Positions 17,182 through 25,357 of a stretch of DNA of 32,396 nt are shown here, one piece after another. Each line of letters opens with the position of its first letter. Positions within the stretch are counted from its first letter, which is position 1. This stretch comes from Inhella sp. (GTDB taxonomy: Bacteria; Pseudomonadota; Gammaproteobacteria; Burkholderiales; Burkholderiaceae_C). The notes beneath the pieces were generated by a model. That model was not told the DNA's origin. It did no database searches and worked only from the letters and a program-made list of their open reading frames with translations. Made by a program: the position numbers and the translations under genes. The stretch spans positions 1 to 32,396 of the forward strand of contig NZ_JAPZSY010000068.1 of the NCBI RefSeq assembly GCF_027532025.1, read 5' to 3'.

Positions 17182-19214
17182 GTCGTCTGACGTTCACCTC
17201 GCTGGTTCTGGCGGGCCTCCTTCTGGCCAGCGGGTGGGCCACGGCCGCAGTGCCTGTGCTGCCAGCCCCGCTTGCCGATCGGCTGCGACAGATTCAGCAG
17301 ATGGCCTACGAGCGACCCGACGAAGCGTTGCAGGCCGTGCGCAGCGAATCCGTGGACGAGCCGTACCGGCCTTGGTTGCGCTACGTCGAAGCCCGGGTGC
17401 AATTGCAACGCGGCCAGCTGGCGGCCGCACGCGCGCTTTACCCAGTGGAGGCGGTGTCCGACGACGCCCTGGCCCTGCACATTCGCGCATTGGTGGCGCG
17501 CCGTGAGGGCCAGTCCGAGCGCATGGGCGCCCTGGTGGAGCAGGCCTGGGCCGTTGTCGAGCCGCTGTGCCCATCTCCACTTCCAGAGGCGTCTGAATCT
17601 CTGGCCAACTGCCCGGCCGGGTTGTTGGTGGAGTTGGCTTCGCTGGGTCAAATCAGTGCCCTGGCGCAGGGTCAGCTGGCGACGGCGCGACGCCGCAGTG
17701 ACTTGGCCATGACCTGGGCGCAGGCGCGTCGTCAGCCCGATTTGCAGGCCCACGTTCTGCTGGACCGTGCGGAGTTCCACCTCCAACAAGACGAGCGCAG
17801 CGCCGCGGAGGCGGCTTTGAACGAGGCGCTCGCGCTGCCGAACTTGGGGGTGACGTGGCGCATATGGACGCTCAACTTCCAGGCCGCTGTGGCGGCGCGC
17901 TACGACCAACGTGGGCGCCAAGGCGAGTTGCTGGAGCAGGCGCTCGCCGCGGCCCAGGCCAGCCGTTTGGAGCGCACCGCTGCGCTGTTGCAGGGCAATT
18001 TGGCCGATTTCCACGTGCACATGGGGCGGCCTTTGGTGGCCCGGCAGTTGGCCGAGCAAGCGCTGCCCGTGCTGCGGCGCTTCGCCGACCCGGCGGAAGC
18101 CACCGTGCGTCACAACTTGGCGCTGGCCCTGATCGATTCCCGCGCTTTCGACGCGGCCCGGGTGCAGTTGGCCCGGCTGCAAGAGATCCCTGTGGTGGAA
18201 CGGCCCGACGAGCGCGCCCAAGGCTTGCGCGAACTCAGCGAGGCCTGGGCACGGGTGGGGCAGTACAAGGAGGCCTTGGCGCTGTACCACGCCGAACGCA
18301 AGCTCACCTCAGCGGCGCAAGCCCAAGCGCGGGAGTTGGCGTTGGAAGAGGTGCGGCAACGCCTGGGCAGCGCCCAAAAGGAGGCCGAACTCACCTTGGC
18401 GCAACGCGAGGCCGATGTCACCCGCCAAACCTTGGCCAACCAAGACACCCTGCGACAGGTGGCGGTGGCGGCCGGCGTGCTCTTGGCCCTGGGTTTGGGG
18501 CTGGGAGGCCTGTTTTGGGTCCGGGCCCGCGCGGCGTTTCGCAAGTTGCGACGCAACCAGCGTTTGCTCAAGGCCTTGAGCGAGCGCGACGCCCTCACGG
18601 GCTTGGCCAACCGTCGCCAGTTCCATCAGGTGATGGCGGCGCGTGGCCAGGAGCCGCTGGAGGGAAGCCTGGTCATCATCGACATCGACCACTTCAAGCG
18701 CATCAACGACGGCCACGGACACGCGGCCGGCGACGCGGTGATCCAGGCCATCGCCCAGCGCCTGAGCGACGCGGTGCGCGACGGCGACATGGTGGTGCGC
18801 TGGGGCGGCGAGGAGTACCTGATCTATGCCCCCACGCTGAAAGGCCCCCACGCCAAGCAGTGGGTGACGCGGCTGCTGCCCTCCCTGTGCAGCACGCCGG
18901 TCGCCTTGCCCGGGGGCGAACTGCTGGACGTGACCTGCTCCATGGGCTTCGTCACCCTGCCCATCCCGCCCCTGGGGGTGAACCTGCCCTGGGAGCGCGC
19001 CCTGAATTGGGCCGATCTCGCGCTGTACGCCGCCAAGAATCGGGGTCGCCGTCGGGCCTTGGGCATCGTGGGCTTGCACGTCAACGACGAGGTCTCCCTC
19101 GCGCAAGTGGAGTCCGACTTCGAGGGGGCTGCCAGTGCCGCACGCCTCAGCCTCGTGCAAGTGCTGGGCACGCCGGCCGATTTGGCCGCACCCCCACTCG
19201 TGCCCGCGTATTGA
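17178..19214 (+). CDS. TPR-type sensor with C-terminal GGDEF diguanylate cyclase (second of pair)
   Basis: Paralogue of the preceding gene, 678 residues. ATG 17178 overlaps the upstream stop (ATGA) and is preceded by GGAGG. A Sec signal (SLVLAGLLLASGWATA) leads into a periplasmic helical-repeat region with TPR-like features (GQYKEALALYHAERKL) and a heptad-like stretch before the transmembrane segment at 428-448. The cyclase domain has DALTGLANRRQFH, IIDIDHFKRINDGHGHAAGD, inhibitory RDGD and active-site GGEEY (543-547), where Tyr replaces the usual Phe. Synthesis of c-di-GMP is likely; the Y variant is uncommon but the signature acids are intact. The gene ends 23 bp before a strong bidirectional terminator. 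Confidence 0.9.
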   Translation: MSRLTFTSLVLAGLLLASGWATAAVPVLPAPLADRLRQIQQMAYERPDEALQAVRSESVDEPYRPWLRYVEARVQLQRGQLAAARALYPVEAVSDDALALHIRALVARREGQSERMGALVEQAWAVVEPLCPSPLPEASESLANCPAGLLVELASLGQISALAQGQLATARRRSDLAMTWAQARRQPDLQAHVLLDRAEFHLQQDERSAAEAALNEALALPNLGVTWRIWTLNFQAAVAARYDQRGRQGELLEQALAAAQASRLERTAALLQGNLADFHVHMGRPLVARQLAEQALPVLRRFADPAEATVRHNLALALIDSRAFDAARVQLARLQEIPVVERPDERAQGLRELSEAWARVGQYKEALALYHAERKLTSAAQAQARELALEEVRQRLGSAQKEAELTLAQREADVTRQTLANQDTLRQVAVAAGVLLALGLGLGGLFWVRARAAFRKLRRNQRLLKALSERDALTGLANRRQFHQVMAARGQEPLEGSLVIIDIDHFKRINDGHGHAAGDAVIQAIAQRLSDAVRDGDMVVRWGGEEYLIYAPTLKGPHAKQWVTRLLPSLCSTPVALPGGELLDVTCSMGFVTLPIPPLGVNLPWERALNWADLALYAAKNRGRRRALGIVGLHVNDEVSLAQVESDFEGAASAARLSLVQVLGTPADLAAPPLVPAY

Positions 19215-19237
19215 ACCGCGCGGTGCCACCAGCACCC

Positions 19238-19271
19238 ATGAAAAACGCGCCCCGCGGGGCGCGTTTTTCAT
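19238..19271. terminator. Bidirectional terminator, 34-bp perfect palindrome
   Basis: A 34-bp perfect palindrome, with ATGAAAAACGCGCCCC on one side and its complement on the other, lies between converging genes. A-runs on one arm become T-runs on the other, so the stem with its T-tract works in both directions. It closes the GGDEF operon on the plus strand and the acyl-CoA synthetase gene on the minus strand. Confidence 0.92.
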
Positions 19272-19292
19272 GCAGCGTCGTGGCGCCGTCGG

Positions 19293-20975
19293 TCAAACGA
19301 TGATGACCTTTTGGCGGCTTTCGGCCCAAGACTCGTACTGACTGCCGTACACCTCGTCCACGCGGTTGCGCTTGACCTTGAAGGTCGGGGTCACGAAGCC
19401 GTTGTCCACCGTCCAGGGCTCTTTGAACACCACCAGGCAATCCATTTGCTCGTGGGGGTCGAGCTTGGCGTTGATGGCGGCCATGTGCGTCGCCAAGTCG
19501 GCCTTGAGGCCATCGGGGTTGCTGTTCGCTTCTTCCACGCCATGGGCGCTGAGCATGGCCAAACCGATCGGTTGGCCCATGTTGGCCCCCACCACCGCGC
19601 AGGCTTCCAGGGCGTTGTTCATCACCAGCTTGTCTTCGATGGGGGCGGGCGCCACGTACTTGCCCTTGCTGGTCTTGAACAGGTCCTTCACGCGGCCGGT
19701 GATCTTCAGGCACTTGCGCTCGTCGTGGGCGCCCTTGTCACCGGTGCGCAGCCAGCCGTCGTGCGTGAAGGCCTCGGCGGTGAGATCGGGCTCCTTGTAG
19801 TAGCCCTTCATCACGGCGCCGCTCTTCATTTGCACTTCGCCCGTTTTCTTGTCGATGCGCACTTGCACGCCCTCGTAGGCGGGGCCCACGGTACCGGTCA
19901 TGTCGTGGCCGGGCAGGGTGATGTGGCTGACCGCCAAGTTCTCGGTCATGCCGTAGCCTTCCATGATGGGCAGGCCCAAGCGGCGGTACCACTTCAGCAG
20001 GTCGGCCGGCATGGGGGCGGCGCCACCAGCGCAGAAGCGGGCTTTGTCCAGGCCCAGGGCCGTGAGGACCTTCTTGCGGATGAGGATGTTCAGCAGCGGA
20101 ATGCGCAGCAGCTTGTCCAGCTTGGCCTGGGGCATCTTGGCTTGGATGCCTTGCTGGAACTTGACCCACAGGCGCGGCACGCTGAAGAAGATGGTGGGCT
20201 TGGCCCGGTTCAAGTCGGCGGTGAAAGTTTCGAGCGAATCGGCAAAGTAAATGTGCATGCCGGTGCGCAGCCAGCCGTGCTCCACCAGCACACGCTCGAC
20301 CACGTGGGCCAGCGGCAGGTAGCTGAGCATGCGGTCGTTCTGGTTCATGGGCACACGGCCCAGGCCGGTCATCAGGGCCCAGGCGAAGCTGCCAAAGGTG
20401 TGCATCACGCCCTTCGGCGCACCCGTGGTGCCGCTGGTGTAGATCAGCGTGGCCAGTTCGTCGGCGCCGCGCACGGGTTGGCCGCGCAGGGGTTGGGTGT
20501 CGACCACCACCTCGTCCCAGCTTTGGTAGCGGGCGCGGACGTCGTCTGGGCTCAGTTGGTACGAGATGCAGGGCATGTCAGCCGGGACGCCCGGCTTCAT
20601 GTTTTCCCAGCCGTCGAGCTTGCCCACGAAGCACATCTTGCTTTCGCTGTGCTCCAGGATTTGGGTGATGGTGCCGGCGGCCAGCGTGGGGTAGAGCGGC
20701 ACTGAGACATAGCCGGCCATCCAGATGGCCAGGTCGCTCATCAGCCACCAAGCGCAGTTCTTGGACAGGATGGCCACCTTGCTGCCTTCGGGCCAGCCCT
20801 GGGCCTTGAGGTAGGCCGCCATGCGCCGGGTTTCGTCGGCCACTTGGCCCCAGGTGTAGGTCTTGACCTGACCGTTGCCCAAGGGCTGCGTCAACGCGAT
20901 GCGCTGCGGGTTGGCGGTTTCCCAGTAGTAGAGGGATTGCAGGGCAAGGTGATCGGGAGGAACGGCGGTGCTCAT
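19293..20975 (-). CDS. Long-chain acyl-CoA synthetase (AMP-binding family)
   Basis: Predicted ATP-dependent fatty acid:CoA ligase of 560 residues, activating long-chain acids through an acyl-adenylate. The AMP-binding P-loop YTSGTTGAPKG is at 179-189, and the adenylate motif GYGMTEN at 340-346. RTGDKG (410-415) and KITGRVKDLFKTSKGKYVAP (424-443) carry the hinge region. The C-terminal catalytic lysine lies in TPTFKVKRNRV (529-539). SYLPLAHVVER is typical of the long-chain (FAA/FadD15) group. Only AGAG is found near the ribosome-site position. The product acyl-CoA could serve the WS/DGAT encoded at 11857, but the transcription units are separate and the link is inference. Confidence 0.93.
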   Translation of the reverse strand: MSTAVPPDHLALQSLYYWETANPQRIALTQPLGNGQVKTYTWGQVADETRRMAAYLKAQGWPEGSKVAILSKNCAWWLMSDLAIWMAGYVSVPLYPTLAAGTITQILEHSESKMCFVGKLDGWENMKPGVPADMPCISYQLSPDDVRARYQSWDEVVVDTQPLRGQPVRGADELATLIYTSGTTGAPKGVMHTFGSFAWALMTGLGRVPMNQNDRMLSYLPLAHVVERVLVEHGWLRTGMHIYFADSLETFTADLNRAKPTIFFSVPRLWVKFQQGIQAKMPQAKLDKLLRIPLLNILIRKKVLTALGLDKARFCAGGAAPMPADLLKWYRRLGLPIMEGYGMTENLAVSHITLPGHDMTGTVGPAYEGVQVRIDKKTGEVQMKSGAVMKGYYKEPDLTAEAFTHDGWLRTGDKGAHDERKCLKITGRVKDLFKTSKGKYVAPAPIEDKLVMNNALEACAVVGANMGQPIGLAMLSAHGVEEANSNPDGLKADLATHMAAINAKLDPHEQMDCLVVFKEPWTVDNGFVTPTFKVKRNRVDEVYGSQYESWAESRQKVIIV

Positions 20976-21136
20976 GGATCGCTCTGGTGATGGACGGCTT
21001 GGATTCGCGAGTTTGCGGGCATTCCGCAGTGTTCCCCCCCGGGGCTTGCCCGAGGGCGATCTAGGGGAGCCCCTCTTTTGCCACGAATGCCCGTGAGGAA
21101 AAAGGGGTTATGCAGGGCCAAGCCCGAGGGGGGCGC
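20976..21136. other. Intergenic region between trpS and the acyl-CoA synthetase gene
   Basis: This should hold the synthetase promoter and the end of the trpS transcript, both minus strand. A short GGGC-TTG-GCCC pairing followed on the minus strand by TGCATAACCCCTTTTT could end the trpS message. An AGGGG/CCCCT pairing followed by CTTTTG at 21063-21079 points the other way. Neither is strong, and no promoter was recognised. Confidence 0.35.
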
Positions 21137-22444
21137 TCAGGCTTTCCGGGCTTTGGCCCGCTCGCGTTCGGCGTCCTGCTGGCGCAGCGCGGTCAGGGCA
21201 GCCTCCAAGGCCCCCGGGTCGCCAGCTTCGGCCAGAGAAACGGCCCCGGCCCCGCCTTGTTTCAAGGCTGTCAGCCATTGGGCGCCCTCTCGGCCGCTTT
21301 CAAAGCCGGGGCTCAGGGCCAGCACGGCGTCGCCCTGGGTGAGTTTGACGTGGAAACGGCCGTCGGCTTCGCGGTATTGCTTGACCAACGGCGGCACGGC
21401 CTTGGGGACGTCGGCGGCGGCCTGGCCCGGCAGCACGCGGCTGCGGCGCAGGCCCACGGCCTCGCGCAGGCGGGCCAGCAGCGGGCGCGCGATCGCGCGG
21501 GCGCGCTCGGCGCCGCGCTGCAGCTCGGATTCGATGCGCTCGGGGTCGGCCATCAGCTCGGCGTAGCGGGCGCGCATGGGGCCGAGCTCTTTCTCGATCT
21601 GCGCCACCAGGCGCTGCTTGGCCTCGCCCCAGGCCAGGCCGGCGCGCAGCTCGGCGCGCATTTGCGCGCGCTCCGTGGGCGTGGCGAAGGCGTCGAAGAT
21701 CTGGATCAGCGCCGTGCCCTCGGGCTCCTTGGGCTCGCCGGGGCCGCGCGAGTCGGTCACGATCTTGGCCACCGCGCTGCGCAGCGCCTCGGCGCCGCCT
21801 TCGAACAGGGGCACGACGTTGTCGTAGCTCTTGCTCATCTTGCGGCCGTCCAGGCCGGGCAGCAGTTCCATCTCGGCCTCGACCTCGGCCTCGGGCAGCA
21901 CGAAGAAGTCTTGTCCATACAGATGGTTGAAGCGCTGCGCCACGTCGCGCGCCATCTCGATGTGCTGCACCTGGTCCTTGCCCACGGGCACGCGGTGCGC
22001 GTTGTAGAGCAGGATGTCGGCCGCCATCAGGATGGGGTAGCTGTACAGGCCCATCGTCACGTTCGAGTCGGGCTCCTCGCCCGCGGCCACGGCCGCGTCC
22101 ACGGCGGCCTTGTAGGCGTGCGCGCGGTTCATCTGGCCCTTGGCGGTGACGCAGGTCAGCAGCCAGGTCAGCTCACACACCTCGGGCACGTCGCTTTGGC
22201 GGAACAGCAGGGCGCGCTGCGTGTCCAGGCCGGCGGCCAGCCAGGTGGCGGCGATCTGCATGCGGCTGGCCTCGACGCGGTCGGGGTCGTCGCACTTGAT
22301 CAGCGCGTGGTAGTCGGCCATGAAGAAGAAGCTCTCCACGTCCGGTGCTTGAGAGGCGGCGATCGCCGGGCGCAGCGCGCCGACGTAGTTGCCCAGGTGC
22401 AGGGTGCCGGTGGTGGTGATGCCGGTGAGGACGCGAGTGCTCAT
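21137..22444 (-). CDS. Tryptophanyl-tRNA synthetase with C-terminal extension
   Basis: Class Ic aminoacyl-tRNA synthetase of 435 residues that charges tRNA-Trp in the cytoplasm. ATG 22444 is preferred over one at 22546 because the protein then begins MSTRVLTGITTTGTLHLGN, with the HIGH-type motif TLHLGN at 14-19; the extra 34 residues would overlap psd. The second signature KMSKS is at 202-206 (GLDGRKMSKSYDN). The usual bacterial enzyme has about 330-340 residues. Here about 100 residues are added after 335. Within them, DGRFHVKLTQGDAVLALSPG followed by FESGREGAQWLTALKQ (361-396) resembles a YegP/DUF1508-type beta-alpha unit. It starts 8 bp after the psd stop and is the last gene of the run. 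Confidence 0.95.
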   Translation of the reverse strand: MSTRVLTGITTTGTLHLGNYVGALRPAIAASQAPDVESFFFMADYHALIKCDDPDRVEASRMQIAATWLAAGLDTQRALLFRQSDVPEVCELTWLLTCVTAKGQMNRAHAYKAAVDAAVAAGEEPDSNVTMGLYSYPILMAADILLYNAHRVPVGKDQVQHIEMARDVAQRFNHLYGQDFFVLPEAEVEAEMELLPGLDGRKMSKSYDNVVPLFEGGAEALRSAVAKIVTDSRGPGEPKEPEGTALIQIFDAFATPTERAQMRAELRAGLAWGEAKQRLVAQIEKELGPMRARYAELMADPERIESELQRGAERARAIARPLLARLREAVGLRRSRVLPGQAAADVPKAVPPLVKQYREADGRFHVKLTQGDAVLALSPGFESGREGAQWLTALKQGGAGAVSLAEAGDPGALEAALTALRQQDAERERAKARKA

Positions 22445-22452
22445 GCTCAAAC

Positions 22453-23310
22453 TCAAATCGTGGCCATGGCTTCGCCGAGGCGAATCGGGCGCGCGGGCGC
22501 CCAGTCGGGGTTGAACTGCATCGGGCCGTTTTCGTGCTTCGGCCACAGCATCACCACGGTGGAGCCCAGCAGGAAGCGGCCCATCTCTTGGCCTTGCTGC
22601 AAGGTGATGCTTTGGTTCTCGTAAGTCCAGCGCTTCACGTCCTTCAAACGCGGCGGGTTCACCACGCCATGCCAGGTGGTGGCCATGCTGCCCACGATGG
22701 TGGCGCCCACCAGCACCAGCACGAAGGGCCCGTGCGCGGTGTCGAACACGCAGACCACGCGCTCGTTCTTGGCGAACAGGCCCGGCAGGGCCTTGGCCGT
22801 GGCCGGGTTCACCGAGTACAGGCTGCCGGGCACCCAGATCATTTCGCGCAGCGTGCCGGCACAGGGCATGTGGATGCGGTGGTAGTCCTTGGGGCTCAGG
22901 TAGAGGGTGGCGAAGTGGCCGTCGTCAAACTGCGCGGCCAGGCCGGCGTCGCCGCCCACCAGGGTGCGCGTGCTGTAGCCGTGGCCCTTGGCCTGGTAGA
23001 CCTGGTCCTTCTTCACCGGGCCGAAGGCGCTGATGGCGCCGTCCACGGGGCAAATCCAGGTCGCGTCGGCCAGCGGGCGGGCGCCGTCCTTGAGGGGGCG
23101 GGTGAAGAAGTCGTTGAAGCTGGCGTAGCTGGCGGGGTCCGGGTTCGCGGCCTCGGCCATGTTCACGCCGTAGCGGGCGATGAAGCGGCGGATGGCGGTT
23201 TGCGTCAGCGCGCCGCCCTGGCGGCGGGCGAAGGCGCCCGCCAGTTCGGTGAGCAGGCGTTTGGGCAGCAGGTGCTGCGGCAGCATCGTCTTGAAGTCTT
23301 CGGCGTCCAT
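22453..23310 (-). CDS. Phosphatidylserine decarboxylase proenzyme
   Basis: Inner-membrane enzyme of 285 residues converting phosphatidylserine to phosphatidylethanolamine. The self-cleavage motif LGST is at 248-251; cleavage before Ser250 would yield the pyruvoyl alpha chain. The matching Asp90 (CPVDGAIS) and His144/His147 (DYHRIHMPC) are present, and the length matches the E. coli-type (PSD-I) enzyme. The start at 23310 is retained although ATG at 23286 (MLPQHLLPKRLL) is a credible alternative that aligns with the E. coli N-terminus. Neither has a strong ribosome site. Location between cutA and trpS suggests constitutive housekeeping expression. Confidence 0.95.
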   Translation of the reverse strand: MDAEDFKTMLPQHLLPKRLLTELAGAFARRQGGALTQTAIRRFIARYGVNMAEAANPDPASYASFNDFFTRPLKDGARPLADATWICPVDGAISAFGPVKKDQVYQAKGHGYSTRTLVGGDAGLAAQFDDGHFATLYLSPKDYHRIHMPCAGTLREMIWVPGSLYSVNPATAKALPGLFAKNERVVCVFDTAHGPFVLVLVGATIVGSMATTWHGVVNPPRLKDVKRWTYENQSITLQQGQEMGRFLLGSTVVMLWPKHENGPMQFNPDWAPARPIRLGEAMATI

Positions 23311-23342
23311 GGCGATGCCCGGGCTTGCAAAAGGGGGCGATT

Positions 23343-23663
23343 CTAGGAAGCGGGCCCCACCTCGGTGTTCACCCAGGCCGCGAAGGCGTCACTGGCGTGC
23401 TCAGCCGGCCAGGCCAGCAGGGCGGGGGTGTCGTAAGGATGGCGGGCAAGCACGGCGGCTCGCAGCGCGGGCCAGGCCTCGAGGGTGGTCTTGATCAGCA
23501 AGCGCCACTCGGGCTCCTGCTGCACGGCGCCCTGCCAACGGTAGATGGACTCGATGGCGTGCAGCTGCACGCAAGCGGCCAGCCTTGCCTCCACCAAAGC
23601 CCGGGCCAGGTCCTGCGCTTGGGCCTGGGTGGCCACCGTGGTCAGGGCCATCAGCAGGGGCAT
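23343..23663 (-). CDS. CutA1 family divalent-cation tolerance protein
   Basis: Small trimer-forming cytoplasmic protein of 106 residues. Family marks are LTTVATQAQAQDLARALVEA near the start, LAACVQLHAIESIYRWQG, EWRLLIKTT and the C-terminal HPYDTPALLAWPAE. This matches the full length of CutA1. The biochemical role of the family is unsettled; an association with copper tolerance was reported in E. coli. It starts 14 bp after the HDOD gene and ends 32 bp before psd, so it is probably cotranscribed with both. Confidence 0.93.
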   Translation of the reverse strand: MPLLMALTTVATQAQAQDLARALVEARLAACVQLHAIESIYRWQGAVQQEPEWRLLIKTTLEAWPALRAAVLARHPYDTPALLAWPAEHASDAFAAWVNTEVGPAS

Positions 23664-23677
23664 GACAGGCGCGCCGC

Positions 23678-24496
23678 TCAGGCGTTGGCGGCGGCGTTTT
23701 CCATTTGCTCTTGGACGCGGCGAGCGGCGCGCAGGGCGGCGGCTTCGTCAATTTGGGCTTGGTGGCAGAGCTGCTGGATACGCGGCTCGATGTCCGGCTG
23801 AGGCAGGGCCATGAGGGCGTGGGCAAAGCCCGAAATGGCCGCCACGCCCCGGCGCTGCAGGGCCTCGGGCAGGTTGCCGCTGGCTTGCACCAGGATGTGG
23901 TGGCGCACGCTGGCCACGGCCGCCGGCGCCAGGCCCCAGCTTTCGCACAAGGCGGCGCCCAGGGCGTCGTGGCTCACGCCAAAGGCGCTGTGCTCCAAAC
24001 CGGCCAGTTCGCCATCGGTGCTCACCGCGCGCAACATCGCCGGGTAGTGCTGAGGCGCATGGCGGTACAGCACGGCCTTGCCGCATTCTTCGAACAGGCC
24101 GGCCGAATGCGAGGCCCAAGGGTCCACGCCCAGCATCTGGCCCATGCGGCCCATCATCAAACCGCGCTTGGCCGCTCGGTCCCACACCGGGCCCAGTTCG
24201 GCGGCCGGCGGGAAGGCGGCGCGCAAACTCATCTCGAAGGCGATGGCCGAGACCTCGCGCATGCCGAGGTAGGTCAGGGCCTGGTGCACGGTTTGCACGC
24301 GGCCACGCAAACCGTACAGCGAGGTGTTGACGGCCTTGAGCACCGCGGCGGCCAGGGCCATGTCGCCTTCGACCAGGGCCGAAACCGCCAGCAAGTCGAT
24401 TTCGTCTTCCGCCATCAGCACCGAGAGCTTGACGAGCACCTCGGGTTGGGCAGGGATTTCAATGTCGAGGTTGCGCAGTTCGGGATCGACGGACAT
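23678..24496 (-). CDS. HDOD domain signalling protein
   Basis: Predicted cytoplasmic regulator of 272 residues made almost wholly of an HDOD domain, a non-enzymatic relative of HD phosphohydrolases. ATG 24496 has GAAGAGG 8-9 bp upstream. Visible HDOD features are DIEIPAQPEVLVKLSVLMAE near the N-terminus, VLKAVNTSLYGLRGRVQTVH, the helix ALTYLGMREVSAIAFE, and WASHSAGLFEECGKAVLY in place of the HD-containing segment. No GGDEF, EAL or receiver domain is attached. HDOD proteins commonly act in c-di-GMP, stress or chemotaxis-like signalling; a partnership with the local GGDEF proteins is only a guess. It is followed closely by cutA. Confidence 0.9.
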   Translation of the reverse strand: MSVDPELRNLDIEIPAQPEVLVKLSVLMAEDEIDLLAVSALVEGDMALAAAVLKAVNTSLYGLRGRVQTVHQALTYLGMREVSAIAFEMSLRAAFPPAAELGPVWDRAAKRGLMMGRMGQMLGVDPWASHSAGLFEECGKAVLYRHAPQHYPAMLRAVSTDGELAGLEHSAFGVSHDALGAALCESWGLAPAAVASVRHHILVQASGNLPEALQRRGVAAISGFAHALMALPQPDIEPRIQQLCHQAQIDEAAALRAARRVQEQMENAAANA

Positions 24497-24531
24497 GGCT
24501 GGAGCCTCTTCAGGACGCGGTTGTTGCGATG

Positions 24532-25314
24532 CTACAGCGCGAGCAGCGTCCAGGCATCCCAACCCGTGCGCAGGATGAGGGCCCCCACCACCCCCAGAAA
24601 GACCGTCCGCACGAAGCCCGCGCCACGCGTCAGCGCGAGGTGCGTGCCCAGCACCGAGCCCAGCATGTTCGCCACCGCCATGGCCGCAGCCAGGCCCCAC
24701 CACAGGTGACCGGTGGCGGCAAAGAGCGTCAGCGCTGCGGCATTGGTGGCCGTGTTCAAGAGTTTGGCGCTGGCGCTGGCGTGCAGGAAGTCGTAGCCCA
24801 GCACGCGCACCAGCAAGAAGACGAAGAAGCTGCCGGTACCGGGGCCGAACAGCCCGTCGTAAAAGCCGATGCCCAGACCGATGGCGCTGGCCACCAGGGC
24901 CTCGTGCCGTCCGGCCCAGCGCGGGGCGTGGGTGTGGCCCAAGTCCTTCTTGGCCAGGGTGTAGACCAGCACCGCCAGCAACACCAGCGGCAGCGCCACT
25001 CGCAGGCGCGTGGCGTCGATGTGCGTGACCGCCCAAGCCCCCAGGCCGCTGCCCGCCAGCGCGCAGGCGATGGCGGGCACCAAGGCCTGCCAGCGCAGAT
25101 CGACCCGTCGCGCATAGCGCCAAGCGGCCAGGGCCGTGCCCCAGATGGCTGCGCCCTTGTTCGTGCCAAACAGTGTGGCCGGCGGCGTGCCCGGGTAGGC
25201 GGTGAACAGCGCCGGCACCAGCACCAGGCCGCCGCCGCCGGCGATGGCGTCGATGCAGCCGGCCAGCCAAGAAGCCGCGATGACCAGCAGGGTGTCGAGA
25301 GGGGTGTCCAACAT
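24532..25314 (-). CDS. TSUP (TauE/SafE, YfcA-like) membrane permease
   Basis: Predicted inner-membrane transporter of 260 residues with seven or eight hydrophobic segments. The start of the protein, SWLAGCIDAIAGGGGLVLVP, carries the IDAIAGGGG signature of YfcA-type TSUP proteins, and its second-half counterpart is GLGIGFYDGLFGPGTGSFFV. Family members move sulfite, sulfonate or small organic anions; the substrate here is unknown. The gene starts only 43 bp from the divergent nitroreductase gene, so the two must share or overlap promoters. It is the first gene of the minus-strand run and lies 35 bp before the HDOD gene. Confidence 0.9.
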   Translation of the reverse strand: MLDTPLDTLLVIAASWLAGCIDAIAGGGGLVLVPALFTAYPGTPPATLFGTNKGAAIWGTALAAWRYARRVDLRWQALVPAIACALAGSGLGAWAVTHIDATRLRVALPLVLLAVLVYTLAKKDLGHTHAPRWAGRHEALVASAIGLGIGFYDGLFGPGTGSFFVFLLVRVLGYDFLHASASAKLLNTATNAAALTLFAATGHLWWGLAAAMAVANMLGSVLGTHLALTRGAGFVRTVFLGVVGALILRTGWDAWTLLAL

Positions 25315-25357
25315 CGGGCCGCGACTCTACGCCCGAGCCTCGTCAAGAATGGGCCCC

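Noticed and set aside
21063-21079. AGGGG/CCCCT pairing followed by CTTTTG as a plus-strand terminator
   Set aside because: No plus-strand gene ends nearby and the stem is short, so I list it only as part of the intergenic description.
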